Source of the DNA: Apostichopus parvimensis
Taxonomy: Eukaryota; Echinodermata; Holothuroidea; Aspidochirotida; Stichopodidae
Direction of reading: 5' to 3'
Assembly: GCA_000934455.1 (NCBI GenBank)
Contig: KN887904.1
Span: 1 to 35,283 of the forward strand
DNA length: 35,283 bases
Shown here in pieces: positions 23,701 to 29,439 of the stretch. Positions within the stretch are counted from its first letter, which is position 1, and each line of letters starts with the position of its first letter. The position numbers and the translations under genes were made by a program. The notes beneath the pieces are model-generated. The model worked only from the letters and a program-made list of their open reading frames with translations, searched no databases and was not told where the DNA came from.

Positions 23701-26700
23701 TTGTCTTCCTTTTTATCTCTGCATTTAAGAACCGTCATAAAACCTCATCATGTATGAATTCTCTATTTACAAATTTCTTGATATTGAATATTAGTCACTA
23801 ATAGGTTATAAAGTTTTCTTCCAATTGAGAGTGATCATCAAACACAAATATGTTTGTAACCACATCTCATAACAGTGAAACATTTGTACCTTGTAAGGAA
23901 GAAAATGTTTGAGATAACTACTCTGTGTCTATTGTGCTTTGAGTAACAAGTAACTGTGCAATCCGTTACGAGTTTGAGTAGTGTGTAATAGTAAGTGGGC
24001 CTGACGTTTCGATCCTAACAGGATGTTCTTCAGAGGCTGAATGACTAGTAAAAGTAACAGAAGGGACAAATACAAGCGCAGAATACAGACAGGTTAATGA
24101 GCATGGTGAACACAAAGAGATAGATGTAAGGGGATTAGTAGACAAGGGATGGGGGAGAAGAAAGAAAGAGAAAGAAGAAGAGATTTGTGTCTATACATGC
24201 AATCTAACAAACTTGAAATGAGATGAACCATCTTAGCTATAGCAGTTGTTTATACCTTGCCATTGCTAAACCTTATTTCAAACAAGTCTCAGTTTTATAT
24301 GTGTTTTGTTATTTTTTTTTTATGATTATTGTCATCTTTAATGAGGGTAGTCCTGCTCAGTGCAGAAGCACTAAGAAGTAAGTGTACTAAGAAGTATGTT
24401 GAGAAGGACAATTTGATTTAACTAACGGTATAATGTTTGTCATATGTGGATACCACAGACAATGAAACTGACTTTTCTATATTTCCCATTTTGCCCAACA
24501 GAAAGTACCTGTTGCTTGTGTAAAGACTGGAGTCAAACATTTGCATCACAAAGCAGCCGAGTTTGATATTGGTGTTTATTTTGAGGCTAACGGTCATGGA
24601 ACAGTAAGTTTCAATTAGCTTCTTCTTTAATATTAAAGAGAAAAAATAGCAAGGCTATATATCTTACATGATATTACACAATGTAAATATTAGTAAAGCA
24701 GACAGCCAAAAAGGCTTAATTGTTCTCTGGATTCTAGGTCTGTTAGCATATCCACAAGTCGGCCATGTTAGTTGTAGCCATAGTGATATTCATGATGTCA
24801 TGGATGGCCTGCTGCTGACTCCAGAGATAGATCGAACCATCCAAAGTCTTTAACATCTGCAAAAAAACAAAGAGGAACATGAAATCACCAAAGATGGATC
24901 CAAATCCAGTCCACCCAAGCATTCCTGTGGGGGTTATCCTATTTTATGAGGTTTTCAGACTATCACCTATATTGACTTCAAACATCCTTTAATCTCCATA
25001 AACATCAACCAATAGGATTCTTGTATGTAAGTAGGCTTTCAGGGGCCCTGGTTCTAGAGCTTGGACCCTACAACCTCATATCATCTAAACTGCACTTAAC
25101 ACCAGGCCCCTAGGAGAAAGTATGGTACTGGGGATTATATATGCAAATTGGTGCTATCATTTCCATCAGTTTAATTAAACATTGCGTATTTGTGTTGTGT
25201 AAGGGTTCGTTATAATGGAATCTTGATTAATTTGAAAACAAGAACAGCAATCCATAGCCTGTTCTCCCCTAGTACCCACCACTGTGATCTGAATTAATGA
25301 CTGCTCCTGTATGCAACCCTTACGTCAAAGCATATCAATTATTTATTTGGCTAAAATTTTGTTACCAACTCTTAAGAGGGGTCCCCTGGACATTGGGATC
25401 ACTGGTGTAATGAAGTACCAGCTATTGCTATTTATCTGTGTACTCATTAAATTGGATAGACATACTAAGTATGAAATTCATTGAAGACATAGCAAGTATG
25501 AAAATTCATCCAAGCTTATCTTTACAAGGGTTTCAGAATTTGACTCATACATATTTTCAAAATACTCAACGACAAGTATGAGATGCATGTAACACATAAA
25601 GTGAATTCTTAGCACCAAATCTAAAGGAGTTGTTTGTATCACAAAATCTTATTACAGTTTTCACCAAGTCCAGTCAGGTTAGTAATGCAATGTTTTGTAT
25701 GAGTACTATGCATTTTTTAGTTGGGTCAAAAAGGTGCAGTTAATTGGTACTACATGAATAATGACTGATTCTTGTACCTGTATTAGGAACACTTTGGTAT
25801 GTGTGCTAAGTTTCTTAGGTCTAGTTTAGATTTGATATATGTTCTGAAATTTAATAGATGTTTTGAAGTGTTTTAATATCCTTCTTTTTTTTAGTAACAA
25901 TTTTTATATGGCAAGAGAAGCTACCAGCACATCCAGCTGCTTCTAACCTATCATAAACAACACTGCAACTTGTTTCAGTTTGTAATCATTGATGAGTGAT
26001 TTATTTCAATTTGACAGGTGCTGTACAGTAAAAGAGCTGAAGAAGCAATATCGTCTGCCTCTCAAAACAACAGGTGAGAATCTTAACTCAGAGACTTAAT
26101 TGCTGAGTGCTTTATTCACTACTAAAGATATTACCAAAGAAAAGCTGAAATAAGTTATGCATTTATCATAACTACGTTTCGTTTTCAACTTATTATTTAT
26201 GATATTCTTCAATGAGAGTTAACCAGATGAGCTTAATTGTTGTTTAACTGAGATAGCTGCACAAAACTATCACCAATTAACAGAATATAGTGTTTAGTTT
26301 CACATGCTGTGTATGTAAGAAACAGGTAGAGGGAAGGGCGATGAACTTATGGCCATCACACAGAATTTCATTTATCAAACTTTTGCCTCATTGAATAATA
26401 CAGTATAGCAGTGACATTCAAACCCTTATATGTTTGTCCCAAAAAGCTAGAACATTAGTGAAATTTTAAAACGACTGGTAGTGATAAGTGAGTTTCTTGC
26501 AATTGTGAAGTACGATTCCACATTTAATTTCGCTCCTAACTTACCTGTCTCCTGGGAAAGCCTGTGTGTGGAATTATCAGGACAAACTTTTACACTTAAA
26601 CAGAAGAAAAAGTATGCAGAACCTTTTACACAATATATTGGTTACAATTTAGTAACCTTTGCAATCATGATGTTGTTAGTGTGTAATGTGTATGATGCCT

Positions 26701-29035
26701 TGCTTGTACACACAATATGTCAAAACAGAAGTTGGATTGATCTCAAACTTTGTCTGTGGATGCTCCATATTAATTATGATCAAGCCTTTTGCTTATATTG
26801 GAGATCAAATGCGTCATGTAGGATTAGCAGAGGTCAAACTGTGAATAGTATGTGAACTCAGTGTGTCAAGTAGGGAACTTAAATGGATCTCAAACTTTGT
26901 ATGTGGATGCTCAAGAAGTGTTCTTGTTTATGGTGGAGGTCAAAGGTCAGTCTAGCTCATCAGCGTTCAAATGTGAAAACCTATCTCAAGAATGAAAATT
27001 GATGGATCTCAAACTTTTCATGCAGATGCTCCATATTGATTTCCAAAAAGCAGGTTGTTTATATTGAAAGTCAAACTTCATTTGGGATTAGCAGAGGTCA
27101 AATGTGAAAACCATGTGAACTTACTATCTCAAGTAGGGAGACTTTGATGGATCATGAAAACTCTTTGTTGAATGCTCCATATTGATTTCAAGAATCCTGT
27201 TTGTGGTGGAGGTCAAAGATCTTTTACACATGATATCTGAAGAAATGGAATCTTAGGTGTATATCTAATTAAATTTGTGGTTGTTCCATATTGAGAAGAT
27301 GAACCCTGTTAGTATTATAAGAAGTCAATGGTTATTTGACATCATCATAGGTCAAGACCTGAAAACCTTGTAAACATGATATCTACAGTAGGTAATATAA
27401 GATGAGTCCCTTACCCTGTATCAGGAGTCCTCATAATGAGTACCAAAGCCTCAATGTTGCTAGCTCAGTTGGCATATCCATTGGCATAACATCAGGTTAA
27501 TGCTCACGGCCCAATTTTACTCAAACCTGATAACAAATTTTCGAAACTTTTGCCCATGTTTAGAGGCTTCATTAATGCGTTCACAAAATTTAGATTGAAA
27601 GGGGCCAGGCAGGTCCAAATGTGAAATGCTATAAAAACTTTGGTTGGTGAATGGCACAAAAGTTGTACACAAGGATAACAGGTCAAAAGTTGTTCGAGGT
27701 CATTATTGTGCAAACTGTGAGGTATTTTTTTTAAACAGATCTTGTTTATAAGGCTGTAATGTAATTTTATCTTTTGTTGGTAAAGGAAAGGGTAAATGAA
27801 AGTGCATAGGAATATGTCTTGAAGTCCATAAGAAGTAATTAGCTATAAAAAGCAAGAATGCATCAAACCTCCATCTCTCCTAGAGGCTTGCTCACATTGT
27901 CAGAAAGGCAGGTTTAAGCAATCCAGTTTGGGGAGGGGCACAATAAGCTAAGGTGACCAGACTTCCCCGATTTTCGGGGACAGTCCCCGATTACAGTGTG
28001 CTGTCCCAGATGAACAAGTGTCCCTTAAAAATGTCCCTGATTCGTCAAAATGTTCAGGAATTTCGAAAATATCCCACATTATTAGTAAAATAATTGTCAA
28101 AACACAATTTAGTCAAGTTTGCAGTCGCAGATCAGAACTGACCAGTATTTCAGGTGTGCCAGTGTAAAGTGGAATATGCTAGATCGATCTAGCCTAGCAC
28201 TCTTTCGTAAAGTAAGTAAATTTCATCTAAGAAAAAGCTACATTTTTGAAAATAAAATTGATTTAAAAAGTGCTTCTAAGTATCACCATTTTACATCTAA
28301 GCACTTTAGGCACTTGAAAATATTCCCCCTTAGACCCCTCCCCCATATCAATAAACGTCCCTGATTCCAGTCAGGTAAATATGGTCACCTTACAATAAGC
28401 GGTAACAGAAAAATAGGTCAGAGGTCATCTTGAGCACCTCACAGTAAAACAACCGCAAACTCAACCAGTCATCAATAATGGAACGCTTGTATGGAATGTC
28501 TTGCTCGGTTCATATACATTTAAAACTATGGCTGGAAGTGTTTAGACTGTCCTGCTGAAAAAAGGCGAGAGTTATCACAATGAATGCTAATATTGCCCAT
28601 CCATGGAGGGGGGGGGGGGTCTGATAGGATGTGTTACTCAATTGATATACATTTAAAGTTAATTACAAAGTGGTTGATGCATTCTGTCAATCACAATTGT
28701 TGGAAGGATTTTGTTTGTTCTCTTCTTACTGAAAAAATTTGGTCTTGTTTGGATTAATGGGAAGTGTTAAAATCTTTGAAATAGTCATCTTGCATCTTTG
28801 CAAAAGTCAATTGTGCTCCAACATGACATTCCATGGTCTCTATATCAGTGATATACAGAGCAATCTGTGGAAACCTCACAACCTAGAACCCTCAGATATC
28901 AGGTTCATAAAACAATGCAACTAACATATGATCAATAAACCTCAATGCATCTTTGCATTCTTGTTATTTAGTCTTTCAGAAAGCCAGAGACATGCAGCAG
29001 AGTGCCTTCAATGTTTAGTCAATCTCACAAACCAG
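2659..29035 (+). CDS. PGM3: Phosphoacetylglucosamine mutase gene, 14 exons, 3' end missing
   Basis: Cytosolic enzyme of the alpha-D-phosphohexomutase family that converts GlcNAc-6-phosphate to GlcNAc-1-phosphate on the way to UDP-GlcNAc. Exons: 2674-2771, 6721-6791, 12309-12438, 13895-13990, 14390-14463, 18396-18523, 19484-19642, 20889-20931, 21664-21744, 22276-22319, 23466-23579, 24502-24603, 26018-26073 and 28972-29035. All junctions are GT..AG and keep one frame, giving 420 codons from the ATG at 2674. Seen: YGTAGFR near residue 25, the catalytic serine loop TASHNP (Ser 66), the metal loop DGDADR (280-285) and the sugar loop EANGHGT (374-380). The human protein is about 540 residues, so the C-terminal phosphate-binding domain (RPSGTED in relatives) is missing from the window. 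No internal stop or frameshift is seen, so the gene looks functional. The family call is very sure; the exact start and the acceptor of exon 14 are less sure. Confidence 0.95.
3642..3710 (+). repeat. Dispersed 68-bp repeat, copy 2
   Basis: Forward copy of the repeat at 1193-1259. The similarity stops at both ends, so the unit is probably a fragment of a longer unidentified element. Confidence 0.7.
4948..4994. repeat. 12-bp arm hairpin
   Basis: TTTCCACATTTC at 4948-4959 and its exact complement GAAATGTGGAAA at 4983-4994, with a 23-base AT-rich loop. Possibly the core of a small MITE; no duplication was identified. Confidence 0.6.
6225..6430 (+). repeat. GGATC/AGGTCA repeat, two degenerate units
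   Basis: Two units with the order 'tgtggatccacc', then 'gtcttctgtg', then 'ggtcaaagatca'. The same order recurs at 10795-11000 and in the tandem array at 26735-27395. The first unit holds AGGGCAAAGGTCA at 6283-6295, a direct repeat with one spacer base (DR1). Confidence 0.55.
6721..6791 (+). CDS. PGM3: PGM3 exon 2
   Basis: Codes residues 33-56 ([20 protein letters not shown] and four more), the conserved [10 protein letters not shown] helix before the active-site loop. The acceptor is ttcctacag, the donor G/GTAAAT. Its first G completes the arginine codon begun by AG of exon 1. The downstream intron is phase 1 and 5.5 kb long. Confidence 0.95.
6890..7205 (+). repeat. Palindrome-bearing repeat, copy 1
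   Basis: About 315 bases that recur inverted at 10431-10725. The first part is an almost complete palindrome (6904-6983): GGGTCATAACATCT and AGACGTTATGACCC face each other around two TACGCGT words. The second part contains the stretch 'actggcaaacaggactcatc', near-identical in both copies. The element class is unknown to me; the palindromic head suggests a non-autonomous DNA transposon. Confidence 0.75.
7797..8361 (-). pseudogene. Unrecognised open frame, possibly a broken coding relic
   Basis: A 151-codon frame runs from 8361 to 7906 on the - strand. It has a protein-like composition: acidic, with segments such as [19 protein letters not shown] and [16 protein letters not shown]. Near 7940 the protein-like character passes into another frame ([20 protein letters not shown] onward, ending near 7800), as a one- or two-base shift would cause. 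I recognise no family. It lies antisense inside PGM3 intron 2, in AT-rich DNA where a 450-base open frame is not common. It could be a decayed retrocopy, an exon of an unknown gene or chance. Confidence 0.25.
8461..8593. repeat. GC-rich chain of four hairpins
   Basis: Four consecutive foldbacks in 133 bases: GTGTTCGC/GCGAACAC (8461-8479, 3-base loop), CCAGGGGCCC/GGGCCCTGG (8519-8543, one bulge), AAGGGGT/ACCCCTT (8551-8567, 3-base loop) and GGGGTC/GACCCC (8571-8593). The surroundings are AT-rich. Probably part of a dispersed repeat; the class is not identified. Confidence 0.75.
10127..10159. repeat. Duplicated GGATTTCCCGCGA word
   Basis: GGATTTCCCGCGA occurs at 10127-10139 and 10147-10159, 20 bases apart, and shorter TTCCCGCG words occur near 9836 and 9868. 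The word resembles an E2F site, but no promoter or gene start is visible nearby. Confidence 0.45.
10431..10725 (-). repeat. Palindrome-bearing repeat, copy 2 (inverted)
   Basis: Reverse complement of the repeat at 6890-7205, including the palindromic head (10638-10707) and the 'actggcaaacaggactcatc' region. The copies differ by scattered substitutions and small indels, so they are separate old insertions rather than a recent duplication. Confidence 0.75.
10795..11000 (+). repeat. GGATC/AGGTCA repeat unit
   Basis: Carries 'tgtggatccacc', 'gaagtcaacagaggtcaaat' and related words in the same order as the units at 6225-6430 and 26735-27395. Degenerate, with no open frame of note. Confidence 0.5.
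11754..12232 (-). mobile_element. L2/CR1-like LINE, 3' end fragment
   Basis: On the - strand, 12200-12021 reads [20 protein letters not shown] and then [14 protein letters not shown], the conserved C-terminal segment that follows the reverse transcriptase in CR1/L2-clade LINEs. After a frame break the C-terminal tail is still recognisable ([16 protein letters not shown]). The end is a 3' UTR with GTAAAGCGC and an (ATT)n tail at 11757-11771. It is truncated at 5' and inactive. It sits directly upstream of PGM3 exon 3, antisense to the gene. Confidence 0.75.
12275..12281 (+). promoter_or_regulatory. Branch-point candidate TACTAAC
   Basis: A perfect UACUAAC match whose branch adenosine is about 28 bases before the exon 3 acceptor, followed by a T-rich tract. 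Useful because exon 3 follows a 5.5-kb intron and a LINE tail. Confidence 0.5.
12309..12438 (+). CDS. PGM3: PGM3 exon 3, catalytic serine loop
   Basis: Codes residues 57-99 with [19 protein letters not shown]. Ser 66 in TASHNP is the residue that carries the phosphate in this enzyme family; the ASHNPxxDNG context is fully conserved. The acceptor is tttctaag and the donor AG/GTAAGT. A TACTAAC branch-point match lies at 12275-12281. A LINE 3' fragment ends about 75 bases upstream of the exon. Confidence 0.97.
12439..13894 (+). other. PGM3 intron 3
   Basis: Phase 2 intron with GTAAGT..GCAG ends. Its last third is the AAGTCA/TGACTTG repeat (13560-13795). The rest is AT-rich without recognised features; a lineage word TAGGCCTA-like (aggcctac) occurs as elsewhere in the window. 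Confidence 0.75.
13560..13795 (-). repeat. AAGTCA-rich transposon-end-like repeat, copy 2
   Basis: About 235 bases dominated by TGACTTG words, ending ATGACTTGGTTACAACACTG. Read on the - strand it starts CAGTGTTGTAACCAAGTCAT, matching copy 1 at 791. Only one end of the presumed element is recognisable. Confidence 0.6.
13895..13990 (+). CDS. PGM3: PGM3 exon 4
   Basis: Codes residues 100-131, beginning [12 protein letters not shown] and ending VFLAKDT; the AG/G split codon then gives the arginine of the family motif DTRPSS. Acceptor aaattgcag, donor AG/GTAAGA, with phase 2 introns on both sides. The segment [11 protein letters not shown] corresponds to VxxGRDTRPSS in most relatives, with a lysine in place of the usual glycine-arginine, a conservative lineage change. 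Confidence 0.94.
13991..14389 (+). other. PGM3 intron 4
   Basis: 399-base phase 2 intron, GTAAGA..TTTAG, with a long pyrimidine tract at its 3' end. No repeat or gene seen. Confidence 0.8.
14390..14463 (+). CDS. PGM3: PGM3 exon 5
   Basis: Codes [19 protein letters not shown] and five more residues (133-156). It continues the DTRPSS motif across the intron and covers the helix before the GLLTTPQLH strand. The acceptor tttctttag follows a strong pyrimidine tract; the donor is G/GTGAGT. The downstream intron is phase 1 and contains the antisense LINE. Confidence 0.95.
16136..17284 (-). pseudogene. LINE reverse transcriptase frame
   Basis: 382 codons open. The catalytic aspartates are in FIDF (about residue 86) and FADD (187-188), both intact, with the RQGCLLSP turn at 144-151. 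The first residues, including [16 protein letters not shown], continue a frame that enters the gap as WTQSL. The early stop at the 16136 end results from the extra base near 16180. The enzyme copies element RNA at a nicked target site. Confidence 0.9.
17310..17504. other. Assembly gap, 195 N
   Basis: Unknown bases inside the LINE. The size may be an estimate, so reading frames that run through it mean nothing. Relatives carry the first reverse-transcriptase motifs here. Confidence 0.99.
18396..18523 (+). CDS. PGM3: PGM3 exon 6
   Basis: Codes residues 158-199, opening with [16 protein letters not shown], the most conserved stretch of AGM1 after the active site, followed by a [10 protein letters not shown] helix. 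Acceptor gtttgacag, donor TTG/GTAAGA, ending in phase 0. It resumes in perfect phase after the 3.9-kb intron 5. Confidence 0.96.
18524..19483 (+). other. PGM3 intron 6
   Basis: 960-base phase 0 intron with GTAAGA..GCAG ends. AT-rich; no repeat or gene recognised. Confidence 0.8.
19484..19642 (+). CDS. PGM3: PGM3 exon 7
   Basis: Codes residues 200-252 and contains [12 protein letters not shown], equal to the V(D)xANGxGALK motif of domain 2, and NDGTTGKLN, which leads into CGADFVK of exon 8. It is the longest coding exon here (53 codons, phase 0 at both ends). Acceptor tatgttgcag, donor AAA/GTACGT. A minisatellite starts about 40 bases beyond the donor. Confidence 0.96.
19643..20888 (+). other. 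PGM3 intron 7
   Basis: 1.25-kb phase 0 intron. The minisatellite fills its first third (19682-20100); the rest is AT-rich without features. Confidence 0.8.
19682..20100. repeat. Minisatellite, 31/32-bp units
   Basis: About 13 units built from CTTGGTCCCAAGGTAG and CTTGGTACTTGGTAA. A 31-bp unit ending in TACTTGGTAA and a 32-bp unit ending in TTCCAAGGTAA alternate in the left half, giving a 63-bp higher-order period. Each unit contains one or two copies of CTTGGTCCCAAG, a small perfect foldback. The long - strand open frames across it (to 20238) are a by-product of the repeat. Confidence 0.93.
20889..20931 (+). CDS. PGM3: PGM3 exon 8 (43 bases)
   Basis: A micro-exon coding [14 protein letters not shown] (253-266). 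CGADFVK is diagnostic of AGM1. Acceptor tttgatttcag, donor G/GTGAGT. The last G joins GT of exon 9 to make a glycine codon. Confidence 0.95.
20932..21663 (+). other. PGM3 intron 8
   Basis: 732-base phase 1 intron; a SINE occupies 21181-21493. Confidence 0.8.
21181..21493 (+). mobile_element. tRNA-derived SINE
   Basis: The 5' head has an A-box-like TGGTCAAGGCAGTGG (21198-21212) and a perfect B box GGTTCGAGTCC (21234-21244), the internal RNA polymerase III promoter. The body contains 'ccttgggcaaggcacttta', a block common in marine invertebrate SINEs as I recall. The tail has GTAAAGCGC and ends in (ATT)n at 21482-21493. The tail resembles the LINE 3' ends at 11757-11823 and 30059-30120, so an L2/CR1-like LINE probably moved it. 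Same orientation as PGM3. Target duplication not found. Confidence 0.85.
21664..21744 (+). CDS. PGM3: PGM3 exon 9, metal-binding loop
   Basis: Codes residues 268-293 with [12 protein letters not shown]. The three aspartates of DGDADR bind the catalytic magnesium ion in this family. Acceptor ttattgcag; donor G/GTGATT, weaker than the others. The frame stays open past the donor to 21803, but only splicing at 21744 joins in phase to exon 10 and restores the family sequence. Confidence 0.95.
21745..22275 (+). other. PGM3 intron 9
   Basis: 531-base phase 1 intron, GTGATT..TTTAG. No repeat or gene recognised. Confidence 0.8.
22276..22319 (+). CDS. PGM3: PGM3 exon 10 (44 bases)
   Basis: Codes [14 protein letters not shown] (295-308), equal to the LIDGDKIATL segment of other AGM1 proteins. 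Acceptor atttctttag, donor TTG/GTAAGC. It is too short to stand out as an open frame but is fixed by homology and phase. Confidence 0.94.
22320..23465 (+). other. PGM3 intron 10
   Basis: 1.15-kb phase 0 intron. 22740-22900 resembles an inverted, degenerate GGATC/AGGTCA repeat (ggatttgacctctgttgacc). The remainder is unremarkable. Confidence 0.7.
23466..23579 (+). CDS. PGM3: PGM3 exon 11
   Basis: Codes residues 309-346, containing [18 protein letters not shown], the invariant [11 protein letters not shown] stretch. I place the acceptor at TTAG 23462-23465 because it keeps phase 0 and gives the 19 residues expected between ATL and LNVG. The CAG at 23470-23472 looks stronger but would shift the frame into a stop. 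Donor ATA/GTATGT. Confidence 0.92.
23580..24501 (+). other. PGM3 intron 11
   Basis: 922-base phase 0 intron with GTATGT..ACAG ends; contains the hammerhead-like motif at 23999-24037 and a purine-rich stretch at 24130-24185. Confidence 0.8.
23999..24037 (-). ncRNA. Minimal type I hammerhead-like ribozyme motif
   Basis: On the - strand: stem I GCCU, core CUGAAGA, stem II AUCCU-GUU-AGGAU, then C-GAAA, stem III reduced to AC/GU without a loop, cleavage triplet GUC, and stem I return strand AGGC. Stem I (4 bp) and the A15.1-U16.1 and C15.2-G16.2 pairs are intact. One extra A and a C/C mismatch lie at the base of stem II, so activity may be weak or lost. Minimal hammerheads with such tiny stem III are known from Penelope-like retroelements; the 24040-24130 flank may be their debris. 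Cleavage, if any, would fall between 24003 and 24002. Confidence 0.55.
24502..24603 (+). CDS. PGM3: PGM3 exon 12, sugar-binding loop
   Basis: Codes residues 347-380: [17 protein letters not shown], then [15 protein letters not shown]. The EANGHGT loop recognises the sugar hydroxyls in phosphohexomutases, and [10 protein letters not shown] is characteristic of AGM1. Phase 0 at both ends; acceptor gcccaacag, donor ACA/GTAAGT. Confidence 0.97.
24604..26017 (+). other. PGM3 intron 12
   Basis: 1.4-kb phase 0 intron with GTAAGT..ACAG ends. AT-rich; I see no gene and no repeat I can define. Confidence 0.75.
26018..26073 (+). CDS. PGM3: PGM3 exon 13
   Basis: Codes [18 protein letters not shown] (381-398), matching the LFS-x-helix segment after EANGHGT. 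Acceptor aatttgacag, donor AG/GTGAGA. It ends with two bases of a split codon, which limits where exon 14 may begin. Confidence 0.9.
26735..27395 (+). repeat. Degenerate tandem repeat, about 115-147-bp units
   Basis: Five units start with 'ggatctcaaacttt' or a variant at 26741, 26888, 27007, 27152 and 27264. Each continues with 'gatgctccatattgattt' and 'ggtggaggtcaaag' type words. Single units of the same family lie at 6225-6430 and 10795-11000. Unit 2 holds a perfect AGGTCAAAGGTCA at 26937-26949. Confidence 0.75.
27949..28392. mobile_element. Non-autonomous hAT-type MITE with perfect 8-bp duplication
   Basis: Terminal inverted repeats TAAGGTGACCA (27949-27959) and TGGTCACCTTA (28382-28392), 11 of 11. 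CAATAAGC stands immediately outside on both sides (27941-27948 and 28393-28400), a perfect 8-bp target duplication as made by hAT transposases. The left end also holds the hairpin CCCCGATTTTCGGGG. At 444 bases with no transposase frame, it depended on an enzyme supplied elsewhere. Superfamily inferred from duplication length and end structure. Confidence 0.88.
28972..29035 (+). CDS. PGM3: PGM3 exon 14, last exon in window
   Basis: Codes [18 protein letters not shown], which aligns with the AAKMLENIIDLFNQ helix of mammalian AGM1, preceded by LSE if the acceptor is TTAG at 28968-28971. Only starts at 28972 or 28984 fit the phase left by exon 13; the tempting CAG at 28977-28979 is out of phase. 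The donor CAG/GTCAGA is imperfect. It ends in phase 0. The following exons, GDAISD onward in relatives, are not in the window. Confidence 0.8.
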
Positions 29036-29439
29036 GTCAGAATTCTTCTTTTTTTTTTTCTTTTAAATAATGACAACTGGCAGATTACTATTAATTTGGA
29101 TCATTATTATTTAGTGTTCGACCGATTATATGACAATTGGTATTTCCGATTACCGATTAGTTCCTGTGACAATCGGCCGATGCTGATTACCGATTATATC
29201 ATCATTTTTGTGGAACTGGCCTAATGTATGATTTAGTGTTTAATATGCATGATTACCATCTTCTAGACCAATACAATCAAAATGTAGATGAAAGACATTT
29301 CACAGTAAAGATTAATGGAGCTAACAAAGAACGCTGTAACACATACATGGGGCGCTGAACGTTTATAACGAGGAGTCGCAATATTGCGATCCTGCCACAA
29401 CACACTAATGACAGTGCTGTACAGACTACGGGGTGGGGG

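Larger units (their letters stand above)
26074..28971 (+). other. PGM3 intron 13
   Basis: 2.9-kb phase 2 intron with the GGATC/AGGTCA tandem array (26735-27395) and a hAT-type MITE (27949-28392). A run of 13 G lies near 28607-28619. Confidence 0.78.
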
